64,000 nucleotides of DNA, taken from Schaalia hyovaginalis (lineage in GTDB: Bacteria; Actinomycetota; Actinomycetes; Actinomycetales; Actinomycetaceae). The stretch spans positions 1,302,001 to 1,366,000 of the forward strand of contig NZ_JACHMK010000001.1 of assembly GCF_014208035.1 (NCBI RefSeq), read 5' to 3'. The notes under the pieces are model-generated. The model did not search any database, had not been told where the DNA came from, and was given only the letters and a program-made list of their open reading frames with translations. Shown in pieces: positions 36,945 to 45,805 of the stretch. The first letter of the stretch is position 1. Each line of letters opens with the position of its first letter. Position numbers and translations under genes: made by a program.

Positions 36945-38248
36945 GCGGACTCTTGGGGATGCACGCGCGCGCCGCCGCCTTCGACGACCACGAGCTCGCC
37001 GCGATCAGGTCGGACTTCCCGATCCTCGACCGCATCGGCCGGGGCGGGAACCCGATCGCCTACCTCGACGCCTCGGCGACCTCGCAGAAGCCGGCTTGCG
37101 TCATCGAGGCGGGGGCCGAGTTCTACCGCAGGCGCAACGCCGCCGTCCACAGGGGCACCCACCTCCTGGGCGACGAGTCGACCGCGGCCTTCGAGGACGG
37201 GCGCGAGGCGCTCGCAGCCTTCATCAACGGGCGTTCCGATGAGATCGTGTGGACGAAGAACGCCACCGAGGGCATCAACCTCGTCGCCCTCGCGATCGGC
37301 CATGCCTCGGCGGGGCGCGGCGGCTCTGAGGCGGAGCGCCTGAGGATCGGCCCGGGCGACCGGATCGTGACGACGAGGGCGGAACACCATGCCAATCTCG
37401 TGCCCTGGCAGGAGCTCTGCGCCAGGACCGGTGCGGAGCTCGCCTGGCTCGACCTCACCCCGGACGGACGGATCGATCCGGAGACCCTGGGCGTGATCAC
37501 GGCGAACACGAGGCTCGTCGCCTTCACCCACGCGTCGAATGTGACGGGGGCGATCTCCCCGGTCGCCGAGATCGTCGCGGCGGCCAGGGCGGTCGGCGCG
37601 ATCATCGTCCTCGACACGTGCCAGTCGAGCGCGCACATGCCGATCGACGTCGCCGCCCTCGGCGTCGACTTCGCGGTCATGTCCTCCCACAAGATGCTCG
37701 GGCCCACGGGCGCGGGCGCGCTGTGGGGGAGGCGCGAACTGCTCGAGCTCATGCCGCCGGTGCTCACCGGAGGTTCGATGATCGAGAACGTCACGATGGA
37801 GGGGGCGAGCTACATGCCCCCTCCCGAGCGCTTCGAAGCGGGCTCGCAGCCGGTCGCCCAGATCGCGGGCTGGACCCGGGCGCTGAAGTACCTCGCGGAA
37901 CTCGATATGGATCGCGTCCACGCCCACGAGTCCGTTCTCACCGCGCACCTGCTCGAGGGCGTGGCGGACATCGAGGGCGTGCGGCTCCTCGGGCCGGCCG
38001 ATGAGGCCGATCGCATCGGCGTCGTCGCCTTCGCCGTCGACGGCGTGCATCCTCACGATGTCGGGCAGGTGCTCGACGCCGACGACGTGGCGATCCGCGT
38101 CGGGCACCACTGCGCGATCCCGCTCCACACCTTCTTCGGCGTGCGCTCATCCGCCCGTGCGTCCGTCGCGCCGATGAATTCGATCGAGGAGATCGATCGT
38201 TTCCTCGCGTCGCTGCGACGCGTCCGTTCGTATTTCGGAGGCCAATGA
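36941..38248 (+). CDS. sufS: Cysteine desulfurase SufS
   Basis: 435 aa from GTG 36941 (GTGA overlap with sufC), or 429 aa from ATG 36959. PLP enzyme taking sulfur from cysteine and passing it to SufU. Fold-type I motifs: RGTHLLGDESTAAFEDGREA, AEHHANLVPWQ, the Schiff-base lysine in SSHKMLGPTG and the persulfide-forming Cys in VGHHCAIPLH. The C-terminal RSSARASVAPMNSIEEIDRF is typical of the SufS group. The four-base overlap favours the GTG, but no ribosome site separates the two options. Confidence 0.95.
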   Translation: MSGLLGMHARAAAFDDHELAAIRSDFPILDRIGRGGNPIAYLDASATSQKPACVIEAGAEFYRRRNAAVHRGTHLLGDESTAAFEDGREALAAFINGRSDEIVWTKNATEGINLVALAIGHASAGRGGSEAERLRIGPGDRIVTTRAEHHANLVPWQELCARTGAELAWLDLTPDGRIDPETLGVITANTRLVAFTHASNVTGAISPVAEIVAAARAVGAIIVLDTCQSSAHMPIDVAALGVDFAVMSSHKMLGPTGAGALWGRRELLELMPPVLTGGSMIENVTMEGASYMPPPERFEAGSQPVAQIAGWTRALKYLAELDMDRVHAHESVLTAHLLEGVADIEGVRLLGPADEADRIGVVAFAVDGVHPHDVGQVLDADDVAIRVGHHCAIPLHTFFGVRSSARASVAPMNSIEEIDRFLASLRRVRSYFGGQ

Positions 38249-38715
38249 TGTCGAGTCTCGATCAGCTCTACCAGCAGGTGATCCTCGATCACGCCCGGGC
38301 CAGGCACGGCGCCGGGCCCGTCGAGGACGTCGAAGCGTCCTCCCACCAGGTGAATCCGACCTGCGGCGACGAGGTCACCCTGGGCGTTTCGCTCGATGAT
38401 CAGGGCAAGGTCGCCCGCCTCGTGTGGGACGGCGACGGCTGCTCCATCTCCCAGGCCTCCCTGTCGATGCTCACCGACCTCGTGGCGGGCGCCTCCCTCG
38501 ACGAGGTGCGCGCGGGATACGCCGCGATGGAGAAGATGATGCACTCGAGGAACCAGGGGGTCGGTGAGGACGTCCTCGATCTCCTCGGAGACGCGGCGGC
38601 CCTCGAGTCCACCTCGCAATTCGCCAACCGCGTGAAGTGCGCGCTGCTTGGCTGGTACGCCCTGCGCGACGCCGTCGCGAAGCTCGGAACCGATATCGCA
38701 GGAGAACAGGCATGA
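38245..38715 (+). CDS. sufU: Zinc-dependent sulfurtransferase SufU
   Basis: 156 aa. IscU-like protein that in Gram-positives accepts persulfide from SufS. The zinc ligands expected for SufU are present: Cys40 and Asp42 in NPTCGDEV, Cys66 in GDGCSIS and Cys132 in VKCALLGW. The roughly 18-residue insertion between the second and third Cys regions is the SufU type, not the IscU scaffold. CGGAGG precedes the start, which overlaps sufS; sufT follows with another ATGA overlap. Confidence 0.95.
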   Translation: MMSSLDQLYQQVILDHARARHGAGPVEDVEASSHQVNPTCGDEVTLGVSLDDQGKVARLVWDGDGCSISQASLSMLTDLVAGASLDEVRAGYAAMEKMMHSRNQGVGEDVLDLLGDAAALESTSQFANRVKCALLGWYALRDAVAKLGTDIAGEQA

Positions 38716-39128
38716 GCAATCCCATGGCCCAATCAGAACCGGTCGAGCAGCGATTCGGTCAGGCGCCGGATCCTAAGGGGGCCTCGTCGATCAACGGAAC
38801 GGACCTCGTCGAACACGGTTCGGTTCCGGGAGGCGACGTCCTCGAGGCTCTCAAGGACGTCATCGATCCGGAACTCGGGATCAACATCGTCGATCTCGGC
38901 CTCGTGTACGGCGTGCAGATCGGGGAGGACGACTCCGTGATCCTGGAGATGACCCTCACCTCCGCAGCGTGCCCGCTCACTGATGTCATCGAGCGCCAGG
39001 CGCAGATGGTCCTCAGCCACCTCGTCACCGAGGTGACGATCTCGTGGGTGTGGATGCCGCCGTGGGGTCCGGATCGGATCACGCCCGATGGGCGCGAGCA
39101 GCTCCGCGCGATCGGATTCAACGTCTGA
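38712..39128 (+). CDS. sufT: SufT/MIP18-family (DUF59) Fe-S maturation protein
   Basis: 138 aa. DUF59 domain with DVIDPELGINIVDLGLVYGV, EMTLTSAACPLTDVIERQAQ containing the conserved Cys, and VTISWVWMPPWGPDRIT. Such proteins help deliver clusters to client enzymes. About 45 residues of low-complexity N-terminus precede the domain. Last gene of the suf operon; a perfect terminator begins eight bases after its stop. Confidence 0.93.
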   Translation: MSNPMAQSEPVEQRFGQAPDPKGASSINGTDLVEHGSVPGGDVLEALKDVIDPELGINIVDLGLVYGVQIGEDDSVILEMTLTSAACPLTDVIERQAQMVLSHLVTEVTISWVWMPPWGPDRITPDGREQLRAIGFNV

Positions 39129-39135
39129 TCCGCCC

Positions 39136-39176
39136 GGCTGGAGGGGGCGGGTCTTTCGATCCCGCCCCCTCCAGCC
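39136..39176. terminator. Bidirectional terminator between suf operon and fadD
   Basis: A perfect 16-bp stem (39136-39151 with 39161-39176; arms GGCTGGAGGGGGCGGG and complement) with a nine-base loop. It separates convergent sufT and fadD and can end both transcripts. Confidence 0.88.
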
Positions 39177-39184
39177 GTCATCGC

Positions 39185-40930
39185 TCATTCGGCCGCGGGC
39201 CCGTCCGGGATCGCCTCATCCGAGGCCGGGCTGGGCGAGGACTGCGCCGATCCGGACACGATGAGGTCGCGGACCTTGCGCCGCATCACTTTGCCGAGCG
39301 GATTGCGCGGAAGATCGGCGAGGATGGCGATGAGACGGGGGAGCGCGTAGTGGGCGATCCTCCGTTCCGCCCAGAGGCGCACCTGCTCGAGGGTGATCGT
39401 TTCTGCGTCCTCCTCGAGGACGAGGGCCGCGACGACCTCCTCCTTCGCGTCGCCCGAGGGGATGCCGACCACCGCGACGTCCTTGACCCCGGGAAGCCCG
39501 CGGATCGCCGCTTCGACCTGACTCGGGTAGACGTTGAACCCGCCGGAGAAGATGAGCTCCTTCTTCCGGTCGGTCATGCGGATGAAGCCGTCGTCGAGGA
39601 TCCCGACATCGCCCGTGCGGAACCAGCCGTCCTCGGTGAAGACCCGCGCGGTCTCCTCGGGCGCGTCGAGGTAGCCGTCGAAGACCTGCGGTCCTCGAAC
39701 GAGGATCTCGCCCGGTTCGCCTGCGTCCACATCACGGCCGGGATCCTCCAGGTCGACCAGACGGACCTCGGTCGAGGCGAAGGGGAGTCCGAGGACGCCG
39801 TGCCGGCGTTGATCCGACAGCGGGGCGCCCATGAGGACGGGCGAGGTCTCCGTGAGGCCGTAGCCTTCGACGATCATCCCGCCCGTGGCCTCCTCCCAGC
39901 GCTCCGCCGATTCCGTCGACAGGGGCATCGCCCCGGCGACGGAGTAGCGGATCGAGGTCAGGGGTGTTCCGGTCTGGGCCGCGCGGCGCTCGATGCGTTC
40001 GAACATCGGCGGGACGCCGACGAAGAAGGTGACGGGCCTGCGCCGGTGCGAATCGAGGGCGAGGTCGACGTCGAACTTCGGCAGGACGATCTGGGTCGCG
40101 GCCTTGCCGACGGCGGCGCAGCAGAAGAAGGTGAGGCCGAAGGCGTGGAAGAAGGGGAGGAGCGACCAGAAGGTCTCGGCGCCCTCGTGGAGCTTCCAGA
40201 CCCAGAAGAGGCACTGGTTGACGTTCGCCCCGATATTCCGGTGGGTGAGGGGCACCGACTTGGGGATGCCGTTCGTCCCCCCGGTGTGGAGGATGACGGC
40301 GCGCTCCGATCCGGTCGCACCGGGGACCTGCGGATCGACGCGGTCCGCGCGTGCGCAGGCGTCATCGAAGGAGAGGGCCTCCTCGGGGCGGGCCGAGCGC
40401 ATTTGCGCCTTCGCGGCCCGCGCTTTCGCCAGCGGCGCCTTGAGGAGCATGCGCCGGGATGCCGGCATGAGACGCGTGATGTCGACGGTGAAGAGCGTGT
40501 CGAGCGAGGTCGTGCGAGTCGGATACGCCTGCGCGCACTTCTCCCAGACGACCGCCACCTTCGCGCCGTGGCGCCCGAGCTGCTCGGCGATCTCTGCGGC
40601 GGGCGCGAGCGGGTTGTGCTGGGCGACGACCGCGCCGATGCGCATGCACGCGTAGAAGACGATGAGGGCCTGCGGGGTGTTGGGCAGGGCGACGGCGACG
40701 ACATCGCCCCTGCGGACGCCGGCCGCGACGAGGACCGCGGCGGCGCGCAGGGACATGTCGAGGAATTCCGCGTAGGTGAACTCGCGCCCGAAGTAGTCGA
40801 TGGCCGCGCGTTCGGGGTAGAAGCGCGCCGCCGTCTCGAGCAGGCTGAAGAGCGAGCCCTCGGGCACGGGGATCTCATAGGGGCAGCCCGCATCGTAGAA
40901 GCGCCTGGCCTCAGCCACTACCTCACTCAC
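39185..40930 (-). CDS. Acyl-CoA synthetase (AMP-forming, FadD-like)
   Basis: 581 aa ANL-superfamily ligase that activates a carboxylic acid, probably a long-chain fatty acid, to its CoA thioester. The phosphate loop HTGGTNGIPKSVPLTHRN, GYGLTETSP, GWFRTGD and the C-terminal lysine in NPLGKVMRR are all present. No signal peptide or span. The TGGTNGIPKS loop differs a little from the usual TSGTTGxPKG. Eighty-five bases downstream of the metallopeptidase gene on the same strand, so it may be the last gene of that operon. Substrate not assignable. Confidence 0.9.
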   Translation of the reverse strand: MSEVVAEARRFYDAGCPYEIPVPEGSLFSLLETAARFYPERAAIDYFGREFTYAEFLDMSLRAAAVLVAAGVRRGDVVAVALPNTPQALIVFYACMRIGAVVAQHNPLAPAAEIAEQLGRHGAKVAVVWEKCAQAYPTRTTSLDTLFTVDITRLMPASRRMLLKAPLAKARAAKAQMRSARPEEALSFDDACARADRVDPQVPGATGSERAVILHTGGTNGIPKSVPLTHRNIGANVNQCLFWVWKLHEGAETFWSLLPFFHAFGLTFFCCAAVGKAATQIVLPKFDVDLALDSHRRRPVTFFVGVPPMFERIERRAAQTGTPLTSIRYSVAGAMPLSTESAERWEEATGGMIVEGYGLTETSPVLMGAPLSDQRRHGVLGLPFASTEVRLVDLEDPGRDVDAGEPGEILVRGPQVFDGYLDAPEETARVFTEDGWFRTGDVGILDDGFIRMTDRKKELIFSGGFNVYPSQVEAAIRGLPGVKDVAVVGIPSGDAKEEVVAALVLEEDAETITLEQVRLWAERRIAHYALPRLIAILADLPRNPLGKVMRRKVRDLIVSGSAQSSPSPASDEAIPDGPAAE

Positions 40931-41015
40931 CGTGAACCTCCATCCGGGTCCGGTGCTGCTGGGCCCATCGTGATCATCATCCTCCTCGAGGAAGGACGCT
41001 CCTCTTCCCGTCCCA

Positions 41016-41909
41016 TCAGACGACGGGGGCCGACCAGGTGTCGCAGGTCGCGATCGACCCCTCAGTGAGGCCCTTCATGAGCCATGTCTTGCGCTGCTCC
41101 GCGGATCCGTGGGTCCACGTGTCCGCATTGGTCGATCCTTGATACTTCGTCTGGATGCGGTCGTCGCCGATGGCCTCGGCGGTCGTGAGGGCGTCATCGA
41201 CCTCCTGCTCGGTGGGCGTGAGGAGGAAGGGGATGCCCGAGTCCGGGTCGATCGTCGTGGAGGCCCAGTGCATCCACAGGCCCGCGTAGCAATCGGCCTG
41301 GAGCTCCGAACGGACTCCGGCGCCCTGCTCCCCGGTCTTGCGGGTGTCGTGCGAGTGGAAGACTCCCTGGAGGTTCTGGATGTGGTGCCCCCATTCGTGC
41401 GCGACGACGTACTCCTGCGCGAGGGGGGCGTTGCGCGCGCCGAGCTCGCGCTCCATCTGGGTGAAGAAGCCGAGGTCGAGGTACACGCCGCGGTCGGCGG
41501 GGCAGTAGAAGGGGCCCGTGGCCGAGCTCGCCGATCCGCAGCCCGTGCTCACGGAATCCTGGAAGATCTGGAAGCCCGGCATCGCGTAGTCGACCCCGGA
41601 GCCCTGGGAGCGCAGCTGCTCGTCCCAGACGGCGTCGAGCGAATCCGCCGTCGTCACCATTCGGCACTCCGTGCGCTCGTTCGCGGCGGCGCCGCTCGTG
41701 CAGGAGCTGAGATCGACGCCCGCCGTCGAGGACGAGGGGGCGGGCGCCGCACCGCCTTGGAGCAGGCCCGTGAGGTCGATGCCGGTGAAATGCGAGATGA
41801 GGAGCACGGCGATCACCGTGAGGACCGATCCGCCCCCGATGCCGGCCGCGCGGCGCCCCGAGGTGCGTACGCGCGAAGAATCCGAACGCACCTGTTCATT
41901 GAAGCTCAT
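41016..41909 (-). CDS. Neutral zinc metallopeptidase (YpfJ family), membrane-anchored
   Basis: 297 aa. One N-terminal membrane segment (GGSVLTVIAVLLISHF, about 26-42) and an outside catalytic domain with the zinc motif HEWGHHIQ at 171-178 and downstream SELQADCYAGLW supplying the third ligand. Several cysteines (70, 82, 124, 136) could form disulfides. This family is widespread and its substrate is unknown. The ATG at 41909 overlaps the tgt stop by four bases. Confidence 0.9.
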   Translation of the reverse strand: MSFNEQVRSDSSRVRTSGRRAAGIGGGSVLTVIAVLLISHFTGIDLTGLLQGGAAPAPSSSTAGVDLSSCTSGAAANERTECRMVTTADSLDAVWDEQLRSQGSGVDYAMPGFQIFQDSVSTGCGSASSATGPFYCPADRGVYLDLGFFTQMERELGARNAPLAQEYVVAHEWGHHIQNLQGVFHSHDTRKTGEQGAGVRSELQADCYAGLWMHWASTTIDPDSGIPFLLTPTEQEVDDALTTAEAIGDDRIQTKYQGSTNADTWTHGSAEQRKTWLMKGLTEGSIATCDTWSAPVV

Positions 41910-43228
41910 GAGTGGGATCCCTTCGCGCTGTCGTGCGTGTAGCGGCCGAGCATATCGTCTCGGAAGGCTTCGTAGTCCCCATTGTCGATCGATCCGCGGA
42001 TCGCGTCGACCAAACGGACGGTGAACCATTCGTTGTGGATCGTCGCCAGGGTCGAGGCGAGGATCTCCTTGGCCTTGAAGAGGTGATGGACGTAGGCGGC
42101 CGAATAGTGCGTGCAGGTGTAGCAGCCGCATCCTTCGACCAGGGGGGAGAAATCGCGTTTGAAGCGCGCATTCGTCACGTTGAAACGGCCGTCAGGGGAG
42201 TAGATCGCGGCATTGCGCGCGACCCTCGAGGGATTGACGCAGTCGAAGGTGTCGGCTCCGGCCTCGACTCCGGCGAAGAAGTCCTCCGGTTCGGAGATGC
42301 CGAGGAGGTGACGAGGGCGGTCCTCGCCGAGCTCTTCGCTCACCCAGGACAGGATGGTTCCGAGATTCTCCTTCTCGAGGGCGCCTCCGAGGCCGAAGCC
42401 GTCGAAGCGCCAGCCGTCCTCGTCCATCGCGGCCATGGTCCGGGCCGCCCGCCTGCGCAGGTCCTCGTATTGGGCGCCTTGGATCACCCCCCAGAGCTGC
42501 TGGTACGGCTTGCCGGCGCGCTCTTCGGTCAGGCGCGCATGGGCGCGCAGGCAGCGCCTCGCCCAGGCGTGCGTCCGCTCGAGCGACTCCTCCTGGTACG
42601 AGCGCGGGTGGAGCAGCGAGGTGAGCTCGTCGAAGGCGAACATGATGTCGCTGCCGAGCTCGTGCTGGATCCTCATCGACACTTCGGCGGTGAAGCGGTG
42701 GCGGGTGCCGTCGATGTGGGAGCGGAAGACGACCCCGTCCTCGTCGACGACCGCCTCTGAGGCCTTGACCGCCTGCATGTGGAGCTTGGGGTCGTTCGGG
42801 TCCGCTTTGCCGGAGAACTCCTGGGAGAGGACCTTCTTGAATCCCGCTCCGAGCGAGAGGACCTGGAATCCGCCGGAGTCCGTGTAGGTGGGACCGCGCC
42901 AGTTCATGAATGCGCCGAGCCCCCCGGCCTCGTCCACGAGGTCCGAGCCTGGCTGGAGGTAGAGGTGGTAGGCGTTCGCGAGGACCGCCTGGGCGCCCAG
43001 GTCCGCCACCATCTCCGGGACGAGCGCCTTGACGTTCGCCTTCGTCCCGACGGGGATGAAGGCCGGGGTGCGGATGACGCCGTGAGCGGTGCGGATGACG
43101 CCCGTTCGTCCGAGTCCGTAACCGGCGTCCAATCGCGTGCCGAGGTCGAAGCCGCGGTCGTCGTCGGGGGCGGCGTTCGGGGGCGCCAAGGGCCGCTGCG
43201 CCGGGGCGGCGAGCCAGGGCGCGCTCAT
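41906..43228 (-). CDS. tgt: tRNA-guanine transglycosylase
   Basis: 440 aa. Exchanges G34 in tRNAs with GUN anticodons for a queuosine precursor (preQ1) or queuine. TIM-barrel motifs: TDSGGFQVLSLG, DIMFAFDELTS, GFGLGGALEKE, the catalytic Asp in DTFDCVNPSRVAR and the zinc cluster CGCYTCTHYSAAYVHH. The N-terminus is about 25 residues longer than typical. Coupled by four-base overlaps to the transporter upstream and the peptidase downstream. Confidence 0.95.
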   Translation of the reverse strand: MSAPWLAAPAQRPLAPPNAAPDDDRGFDLGTRLDAGYGLGRTGVIRTAHGVIRTPAFIPVGTKANVKALVPEMVADLGAQAVLANAYHLYLQPGSDLVDEAGGLGAFMNWRGPTYTDSGGFQVLSLGAGFKKVLSQEFSGKADPNDPKLHMQAVKASEAVVDEDGVVFRSHIDGTRHRFTAEVSMRIQHELGSDIMFAFDELTSLLHPRSYQEESLERTHAWARRCLRAHARLTEERAGKPYQQLWGVIQGAQYEDLRRRAARTMAAMDEDGWRFDGFGLGGALEKENLGTILSWVSEELGEDRPRHLLGISEPEDFFAGVEAGADTFDCVNPSRVARNAAIYSPDGRFNVTNARFKRDFSPLVEGCGCYTCTHYSAAYVHHLFKAKEILASTLATIHNEWFTVRLVDAIRGSIDNGDYEAFRDDMLGRYTHDSAKGSHS

Positions 43229-43908
43229 GCGGCGAGCACCTCCTGGGGCTCGAGGCCTTCACGCTTCCTCACGAGGGCGACCGCGCGGTACGTGATCGGG
43301 AGGAGAACGACCTCGACGCCGACTTTGTACACGTAGCCGGTGATGACGTAGTTGAGGAAGTCGAGACCGGGGATGACGCCCGCGAAGGCGATCGTGCAGA
43401 AGAGCACGGTGTCGAAGAGCTCGCCGACCATCGTCGATCCGATGAGGCGCGCCCAGAGGCGCTCGGCCCCCCAGCGCTGCCTGATCTTGACGAGGACGAA
43501 GGAGTTGACGAGCTGGCCGACGAGGTAGCCGATGACGGAGGCGGCGACGATCCGCGGGACGAAACCGAGGACCGCTTCGAATGCCGCCTGATTCTCGTAC
43601 CCGGGTCCGACGGGGGCGACTTGAACGAGGAAGAAGATGAGGGAGGCCAGGACCGAGGCGATGAAGCCCAGGACGATCACGCGCTTCGCGCGGGCGAACC
43701 CGTAGACCTCCGAGAGGACGTCTCCGAGCACGTAGGTGAGCGGGAAGAGGATCGCGCCCCCGTCGAACACGAGGTGGATCGGCCCTGCATCCAGCGCCGT
43801 CACTTTCGTCGCGGCGATATTCGAGATGAGGAGGAACGCGACGAACATGACGGCGATGACGTCGAAGATGCGGGGTGCGCGTTCGCTCGTCCCGGTGGAA
43901 TCGATCAT
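43225..43908 (-). CDS. Queuosine precursor transporter (YhhQ/QPTR family)
   Basis: 227 aa with about six membrane spans, VUT-family (DUF165). ILFPLTYVLGDVLSEVYGFA and the C-terminal NYVITGYVYKVGVEVVLLPI are the family signatures. It probably imports preQ1, preQ0 or queuine for Tgt, with which it overlaps by four bases. I use the ATG at 43908, preceded by GAGG at six bases; an ATG 11 codons upstream lacks a clear site. No preQ1 riboswitch was recognised upstream. Confidence 0.9.
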   Translation of the reverse strand: MIDSTGTSERAPRIFDVIAVMFVAFLLISNIAATKVTALDAGPIHLVFDGGAILFPLTYVLGDVLSEVYGFARAKRVIVLGFIASVLASLIFFLVQVAPVGPGYENQAAFEAVLGFVPRIVAASVIGYLVGQLVNSFVLVKIRQRWGAERLWARLIGSTMVGELFDTVLFCTIAFAGVIPGLDFLNYVITGYVYKVGVEVVLLPITYRAVALVRKREGLEPQEVLAA

Positions 43909-44000
43909 GAAGGGCCTCGTCTCTCGTGAACTCCCTCCCATTGTGCCTTCACCTGCGCGGAATCGAGCAACCGGATCGGGGTGTATCGGCCCACAACCCT

Positions 44001-44006
44001 TAGGAT
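44001..44006 (+). promoter_or_regulatory. -10 element for leaderless ABC-F mRNA
   Basis: TAGGAT ends six bases before the GTG at 44013. There is no Shine-Dalgarno before that GTG. It lies in the divergent 104-base region shared with the queuosine transporter gene. Confidence 0.5.
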
Positions 44007-44012
44007 CATCGG

Positions 44013-45623
44013 GTGATCAATGTTTCGGATTTCTCTTTGCGCATCGGCGCCCGCGATCTCGTGCGTCATGCGAGCTTCCGCATCGACAAGGGCATGCGGA
44101 TCGGTCTCGTTGGCCGCAACGGCGCGGGGAAGACCACGACGATGCGGCTCCTCGCCGGTGAGAGGGACAAGGGGGCGGCCGAGCATGAGGGTTCGATCAC
44201 CTCGAACGGCACCATCGGCTACCTCGCCCAGGACACGCACATCGGAGAGCAGGCGCTGAGCGCGAGGGAGCGCATCATCTCCGTGCGCGGCATCGACGAG
44301 ATCATCGCGAAGATCCGTAAGGCCGAGCACGAGATGGCTTCGACCGAGGGCGCCCGGCAGGTCAAGGCGATGGAGCGCTACGTGCGCCTCGATCAGCAGT
44401 TCACCGCGCAGGGAGGGTGGGCGGCGAACGCCGAGGCCGCTCAGATCGCCCATTCTCTGGGGCTCGAGGACCGCGTCCTCGAGCAGAGCCTGGATACCCT
44501 GTCCGGCGGGCAGCGGCGCCGCGTGGAACTCGCCCGTGTGCTCTTCTCCGGCGCGGACGTCCTGCTCCTCGACGAGCCGACGAACCACCTCGACCACGAT
44601 TCAATCCTGTGGCTGCGGGACTGGATCAAGACCTTCCCCGGCGGGGTCATGATGATCTCCCACGACGTCAAGCTGCTGGGGGAGACCGTCAACCAGGTCT
44701 TCTACTTGGATGCGATGCGGGCCGAGATCGACGTGTACCACCTCGGGTGGTCGGCCTACCTCCTCCAGCGCGAGGAGGACGAGAGGCGCCGTCGCAAGGA
44801 ACGGGCGAACGCCGTGAAGAAGGCCGAGCAGCTGCGCGCCCAGGGCGAGAAGATGCGGGCGAAGGCGACGAAGGCCGTGGCTGCCCAGCAGATGCTGCGC
44901 AGGGCAGATGAACTCCTCGCTCAGGCCGGCGCCGAGGCCGTCCAGGAGAAGGTGGCGCGTCTGCGTTTCCCCGATCCTTCGCCCTCGGGGAGGGTGCCTT
45001 TGACGGCGGAGGGCTTGTCGAAGTCCTACGGGTCCCTCGAGGTGTTCACGGGCGTGGATCTTGCGATCGACCGCGGTGCGAAGGTCGTGGTCCTCGGCCT
45101 CAACGGTGCGGGCAAGACGACCCTGCTGCGCCTTCTTTCGGGCATCGAGGCGCCGGATACGGGCGAGGTGATCCCCGGTCACGGCCTCAAGCTCGGCTAC
45201 TACGCGCAGGAGCATGAGACCCTCGATAATGCGGCGAGCGTGCGGGACAACATGGCGCACGCCGCTCCCGAGCTCGATGAGACGCATCTTCGGAACATCC
45301 TCGGCCAGTTCCTCTTCTCCGGCGACGACGTCGACAAGCCCGTCTCGGTGCTCTCCGGCGGTGAGAAGACGCGACTCGCGCTTGCGACGCTCGTGGTTTC
45401 CGGAGCGAACGTGCTCCTCCTCGATGAGCCGACGAACAACCTCGACCCGGCATCGCGCGAGGAGATCCTCAACGCCCTCGGATCCTACGAGGGCGCGGTC
45501 GTCCTGGTCACCCACGATCCGGGGGCGGTGACGGCGCTGCACCCGGACCGCGTGCTCCTCCTGCCCGATGCGGACGAGGACCTGTGGGACGACTCCTACC
45601 TCGACCTCGTGACGCTGACCTGA
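44013..45623 (+). CDS. ABC-F family ATPase (ribosome-associated type)
   Basis: 536 aa, two ABC domains and no membrane segments. Walker A loops GRNGAGKTTTMRLL (about 34-47) and GLNGAGKTTLLRLL (about 361-374), signatures TLSGGQRRRVELAR and VLSGGEKTRLALAT, Walker B LLLDEPTNHLD and LLLDEPTNNLD. The linker (about 235-320) is charged and helical. Such proteins act on the ribosome, either as translation factors or in antibiotic protection; it resembles mycobacterial Rv1473 in size, but sequence alone does not decide the role. GTG start, apparently leaderless. Confidence 0.88.
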   Translation: MINVSDFSLRIGARDLVRHASFRIDKGMRIGLVGRNGAGKTTTMRLLAGERDKGAAEHEGSITSNGTIGYLAQDTHIGEQALSARERIISVRGIDEIIAKIRKAEHEMASTEGARQVKAMERYVRLDQQFTAQGGWAANAEAAQIAHSLGLEDRVLEQSLDTLSGGQRRRVELARVLFSGADVLLLDEPTNHLDHDSILWLRDWIKTFPGGVMMISHDVKLLGETVNQVFYLDAMRAEIDVYHLGWSAYLLQREEDERRRRKERANAVKKAEQLRAQGEKMRAKATKAVAAQQMLRRADELLAQAGAEAVQEKVARLRFPDPSPSGRVPLTAEGLSKSYGSLEVFTGVDLAIDRGAKVVVLGLNGAGKTTLLRLLSGIEAPDTGEVIPGHGLKLGYYAQEHETLDNAASVRDNMAHAAPELDETHLRNILGQFLFSGDDVDKPVSVLSGGEKTRLALATLVVSGANVLLLDEPTNNLDPASREEILNALGSYEGAVVLVTHDPGAVTALHPDRVLLLPDADEDLWDDSYLDLVTLT

Positions 45624-45633
45624 AGCGCGATGA

Positions 45634-45667
45634 GGGCCCCGGATCGCTGATCCGGGGCCCTTTCAGT
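45634..45667 (+). terminator. Terminator after ABC-F gene
   Basis: A perfect 12-bp stem GGGCCCCGGATC / GATCCGGGGCCC (45634-45645 with 45649-45660), three-base loop, then TTTCAGTT. A textbook terminator 10 bases after the stop. Confidence 0.92.
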
Positions 45668-45726
45668 TCATCGACGCGCGGGACCGGCGGGGGCTGGACG
45701 ACGAGGCGCGGGCCGACTGACTCGGG

Positions 45727-45756
45727 CCGGTGCTCGGGGCTCGGCCTGAGCACCGG
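45727..45756. terminator. Hairpin near the end of the ABC importer operon
   Basis: CCGGTGCTC (45727-45735) and GAGCACCGG (45748-45756). It lies about 50 bases beyond the stop of the minus-strand ATPase gene; no U-run on that strand. Possible terminator for the importer operon. Confidence 0.45.
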
Positions 45757-45805
45757 AACACCGGCGGGCGGAGGAGGCGCTGTCGAGCGCCCCGGCGTCG
45801 AGGGC

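Noticed and set aside
43909..44012. preQ1 riboswitch before the queuosine transporter
   Set aside because: No pseudoknot-compatible A-rich tail or conserved core was found in the short upstream region.
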